DNA of 64,000 bases from contig OY978529.1 in assembly GCA_963854835.1 (NCBI GenBank), forward strand, positions 47,487,821-47,551,820, read 5' to 3'. A model generated the notes under the pieces. The model ran no database searches. It saw only the letters and a program-made list of their open reading frames with translations, and had not been told where the DNA came from. This document shows, one piece after another, positions 60,111 to 64,000 of the stretch. The position numbers and the translations under genes were made by a program. Within the stretch, counting starts at the first letter, position 1. Each line of letters opens with the position of its first letter. The stretch comes from Megamerina dolium (lineage: Eukaryota > Arthropoda > Insecta > Diptera > Megamerinidae).

Positions 60111-60434
60111 CAAATATATACTAACGTGTAATGCATCAGAGAATGGAAATAGATGATGTAGAGCATTCTCTTGTACGTACGTACCTTTTCCTATTAACTT
60201 TTTGTTTTCGAGATACGTTATTCGTTGGTTATACTGATCGTGTATGTTCCAATATTTCCTTTACCATAGATGATTTTTGATGTGTAGCATATCCTTTTTT
60301 TTTTACTTTCTATTATTTGTATTCTATACAATTTTTATTTTCTTTCTTCTAATGCGTATTCAATAATATTAATAATTACGCTCCCGCTAATTTCAATTAA
60401 ATCATGTAAATAAAATAAATATGTGTCACTTAAA

Positions 60435-60600
60435 GCCCCAAAGGGCTCGTTAGCCGAGCTTCTCTTCCATTACTGTTGTACGAGTTAAATTTTGGGCAGT
60501 ATTTAGGCACCTACTTATTGTAGCCAGTTCCGAACGGCAGAACTTTTTGCGACACCACTTTTTTTTAGCTTTGTCACAGAGTTCTTTTCGATACAGAAAT
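60435..60600 (-). mobile_element. tRNA-derived SINE, 3' half
   Basis: The minus strand carries the GAACTCTGTGACAAAGCT, CCGTTCGGAACTGGCTACAA and AATGGAAGAGAAGCTCGGC words of the SINE body. There is no tRNA-like head. Confidence 0.65.
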
Positions 60601-62547
60601 AAATCATGTAGAATTGGTAAAATATGTGGTTTTATCATATTTGGTGAATCCATTTCTCTTGGTTATTTTCACAGCAAATGCGACAATAAATGGACCATTT
60701 TTCTCAATATGATAATCCTCTATGCTAGAAGTATACCCAGTCCAAATCCGAATATTGGATATTCAAGAAACTGATTTTAGCTTTTCCTCTTCATTATAAT
60801 GACTGTATACTCCATTGTCACCCGGGTTTCCTTTTATTCACCTGAAGCTTCTTTACCCGTAGTAGGAATATATGTGTGGAATCTGAACATAATTAAAATA
60901 TACTATACTTTTCATTTTGATCTTCTCGATTGCTGTTGCACTTTTAATTCTTCTGAGATAAATTTCTTATTTTACTTAATTTTTTCACTTCAGCAGAAAT
61001 GAATTTCTCAACAGCAGAAAGGGACTTGTTGGCAGGGTACAGGGATCGTAAATGATTTGCGAAAAAAAGGATATTCTATCGAATTCAATTCAGGTTTCGA
61101 TAGCGCTCAGACCTTACCACAATCCTGAGTAGTATTCGTCCAGCACTCTTAGTTCGTCTTCTTAGTTTCAAACGCATAAAGCGAAGATTTGACAAATAAA
61201 GATTATACATGCATTTTTTATTAAAATATTTTATTGTATTCATATATATATTATACATATGTATGTATGTATGTAGTTATTAAAATATATAATTTTAGTT
61301 ATATCCACATACTGCGTAGAATCTTATGATAATTATTATGTATGTAGGCAATCGTTTAGAATTTCGATATAATATACATACATAGACGAGTATGTATAGC
61401 CTATTGAAATTGAATATTGTCTCTAAATATAGTTACATTAGTTGTATTGCATTAGGAAAAGGATACAATTATAAAGCTGCTCACATTTTTGTTATTCTTC
61501 TTCTTCTTCTTCTTCTTATATTTATTACATTGATTATCAGACCGTCATCATCACTATATGCACACCAAAAATAGATGCGTTCAAAAAGAGTTTAGTGACA
61601 TTCTTCAGGTAGATTGAAATCGCATCATTTGGCAAAATATTGTAGGTATTAAGACATTTATAATGCTAAAACGTCGCTATTCATTTTGCATAGACTCTTA
61701 TTATCTCCTTTATTGGCTTTTCTATTGATGATACAATAAAAATCTGATATCTTCTATACAAAAAGTCTGGTCCGTAAAAAAGCGATTGTATAAAATTGAC
61801 CTCTATTTGTGTTTGTTGGCTTTGAAAGTAATCTGAAAATTATAGCTTTTTCAATACTGCACAAAAATCAAATACAAAACAACGAAAGATGTTATCGAAT
61901 CGATATAAATCGTTTATTTTATATCGATATATTCTCTGTTGCATTAATCGAGATTAAATAAAATGACAAGATTTGGGCAAAGGAAAATTAAAGCAGTTTT
62001 CCTTTTTGTGATTTTTGTCAAAATCAAATTTTTTTTTAATATTATTTTTTGCGTACCTACTGAGAGTACTGAGCTGAGATCTAATGGTAAATATACGCTA
62101 ATCATTAAAATAGTAGTAGCAGAAGCGCGATTAATTATTCAATTATAAAGTCCAATCAATTGTTTTCAAGGCTACAAATTACGATGGTAACGCTTTGAGT
62201 CATCATTACCAAAAGCATCTATTCTTGTAGTTTCTCGTCTGATAACCAATGTACAATCTGGAATGTGTGTATAACGAGGTTAGTATTAAAACGTATTTGT
62301 TCGTATGGAAATTATAATTATTAGTAATAAAATTTTGTAAGTAAAATTAAAAAAAAAAAAAAAAACATTCAAACAAAAAGCTTACAAATACATAAAGCAC
62401 AGAATAAAATAATGTCAGTGAAACAAGGCGAAGCAAATTAGAAAAGCATATCAACTTAAAATTATGTATTGTACATAGATTGTTCTGTCTGCCATCCAGC
62501 ACACTAGACATAATACTTGCGATGAATGCCAGTAGCATATTCATGAT
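60601..62547. other. Intergenic / probable 3' UTR of the WD40-type gene
   Basis: No supportable ORF. The right part, next to 62548, probably belongs to the 3' UTR of the minus-strand gene. Confidence 0.4.
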
Positions 62548-62958
62548 TTATTTTGCCGGTTCTTTAGGAAAAATTCTTCGTTGTCCATTGAATAGTGCTA
62601 CTGTGCGTCCTCCTCCGCTGGTTAATGAGGAGATCATATTCAGATGCAATTTTTTCTGAGCTGAGGCACTTCCATAGGCATCATAAATATAAGAACGTTT
62701 CAGTGTTGGTATCTGGCGTTTTTTTGCAGAGCTCAATCCGTGTGTACTGACATCGATAGCACGAATGTTACTCGATTGTGCGTCTTTTGCATGAACACCT
62801 TTCATAATATTCGTAAATTGATGACTGTTTTGATACATTGAACTTCTATGGTTTCCAGACATCGTTGGTATTAAGCAATCACTACTTTTTGATACAGACC
62901 GAATATAATGATGCCCACTACTATCACCACCTCTACAACCACCTCCTCCATCCAATTG
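62548..62958 (-). CDS. Open extension after the WD40-type stop codon (readthrough candidate)
   Basis: In the same frame as the exon at 62959-63028, after TGA-CAA-TTG, about 136 codons stay open to TAA at 62548. The product begins QLDGGGGCRGGDSSGHHYI and is rich in Ser, Gly and basic residues, with KKRQIPTLKRSYIYDAYGS in the middle and a PKEPAK end. No ATG opens it near its left side. It could be a translated readthrough extension, an alternatively spliced exon, or chance. Composition looks coding rather than UTR-like, in contrast to the surrounding AT-rich sequence. Confidence 0.5.
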   Translation of the reverse strand, partial: QLDGGGGCRGGDSSGHHYIRSVSKSSDCLIPTMSGNHRSSMYQNSHQFTNIMKGVHAKDAQSSNIRAIDVSTHGLSSAKKRQIPTLKRSYIYDAYGSASAQKKLHLNMISSLTSGGGRTVALFNGQRRIFPKEPAK

Positions 62959-63028
62959 TCAACTTCTTTCGACGGAACATTGTCTGCGTAGCGTGTTGGT
63001 AAAACGCCATAAACGTACTCTACCATCA
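62959..63028 (-). CDS. Last coding exon of a WD40-type gene (partial)
   Basis: After an acceptor (AATAG, ending at 63029) the minus strand encodes (S)DGRVRLWRF, TNTLRRQCSVERS and a TGA at 62961-62959. DGRVRLWRF is the terminal strand of a WD40 repeat, normally the end of a beta-propeller. The acceptor is the only AG between the exon and an upstream in-frame TAA at 63049-63051, which supports the boundary. Earlier exons must lie upstream, probably beyond the window edge. I cannot name the gene. Confidence 0.5.
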
Positions 63029-64000
63029 CTATTGTTAATTGCAAGTAGTTACAAGTAGTTATTGTTGTAAGGACGAATCGTTTGTAATTGGTTCACAAAT
63101 CATTCAGTGTGCGTGCAGTAGTGAATTATAAGCAAAAACGCATTTGGGATGATGAAAGATAAAAACACATAGAAAATAGGAAAAAAAAGTACTATACATT
63201 ACAATGAAAGTTAAAGTGATGTTAACAAGTGAGAGCACAATAAGCATACAGAAATACATAGATAGGTAAGATACATTGAAGAAATGAGCAAAGAAAATGA
63301 ACACACAAAAATAAGTAAATAAATTTGGTAATGATAAACATATTGATAAAATGAAATGATAAAAAAAAAAATAAAATAAAAGACAACTTCTCGAGAATAC
63401 ACACCAAATGAATATGATTAGATGTTCACCTTATTTATTGCAACATCACAACAAACTATCCAATTTAGTTGTATACCAATCCGTTAATTTGCAAACATAA
63501 CTTAATAAATATGTTGTTTGCTTATTAGCCATAATAAAATTATATTATAAATTTATATGGACGTGTTGCTAGTTCTAGGTGTTAAACACTTGTGCGGTCT
63601 ACTGTTGCATTAGACTACTACACTATACTACGTATAGGAGTTAGTCGACAAATTGTCGCATATGTGGTGTGTGGCAATAACATGTTGTCAATTCATTTTA
63701 TATCAAATAAAAACTAGAGAGACTTAACCAAGCACCAGATCTGGACTTTAAAAATTAATTAAGTGGAAATTTTTCCAGTATTCATATTCCAAGTAACAAA
63801 TTGCGCTTCGATAAGGTTAAAATGCAGACGTTTGCTTTGATAAGGCTTCCATAATGCTTGCGTATGGTATTGCGTATCTATTTCTCTTCCTAACATACAC
63901 TTAGTACATATATATGGGACGTACAAATATAGTCGGTTGTTAGTAGCATTAAATTGCATCGGATAATATGGCAACTATGTTCATGTTGTATTATTAGGCT
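63029..64000. other. Upstream intron of the WD40-type gene, nothing recognised
   Basis: AT-rich sequence. A minus-strand ORF at 63759-63974 has a vaguely WD-like phrase (TWNMNTGK) but no usable donor before its stop, so it is not called. Confidence 0.4.

Noticed and set aside
63759..63974. Further WD40 exon upstream of 63028
   Set aside because: The phrase TWNMNTGK is suggestive, but no usable donor precedes the stop and the rest does not look like a propeller blade.

Overview
The window comes from an AT-rich, intron-rich genome of a higher fly. Two genes read as close relatives of Drosophila genes: Nipped-B, whose N-terminus begins MSDRDIPSVPVTTLAGLTSL, and Cnot4, with RING, RRM and CCCH domains. 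The mix of mariner, Tc1, RTE and jockey elements with tRNA-derived SINEs would suit a tephritid-like fly. The species is inferred, not proven.

Layout. 1-1300 holds eroded LINE pieces. 3704-24055 (minus) is a complete Nipped-B coding region. I joined 23 coding exons by matching splice sites and phase; they give one open frame of 2364 codons. Its introns carry a SINE family, an RTE-type LINE (about 15.1-17.5 kb), mariner remnants and two families of short inverted-repeat elements. 24-35 kb is intergenic and rich in transposon debris. 35226-39717 (plus) is a small secreted four-cysteine protein gene with two alternative last exons. 40-44.5 kb is intergenic with more RTE debris. 44579-57356 (plus) is a complete Cnot4 coding region of 17 exons and about 1274 codons. 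Its introns house a mariner with both ends, a roughly 162-bp tandem array, and a Tc1-like element with long, nearly identical terminal repeats. 57.4-62.5 kb holds the Cnot4 3' region with TA microsatellites, two SINE copies and one inverted-repeat element. 62548-63028 (minus) looks like the last coding exon of a WD40-type gene. Its TGA stop is followed in the same frame by about 137 open codons.

The genes do not form an operon-like unit. Nipped-B loads cohesin on chromatin. Cnot4 is the E3 ligase and RNA-binding partner of the CCR4-NOT deadenylase. The points most worth checking are the candidate stop-codon readthrough extension at the right edge, the switch between terminal exons in the secreted-protein gene, the GC-AG intron in Cnot4, and the SINE and MITE families whose target-site duplications can be read directly.
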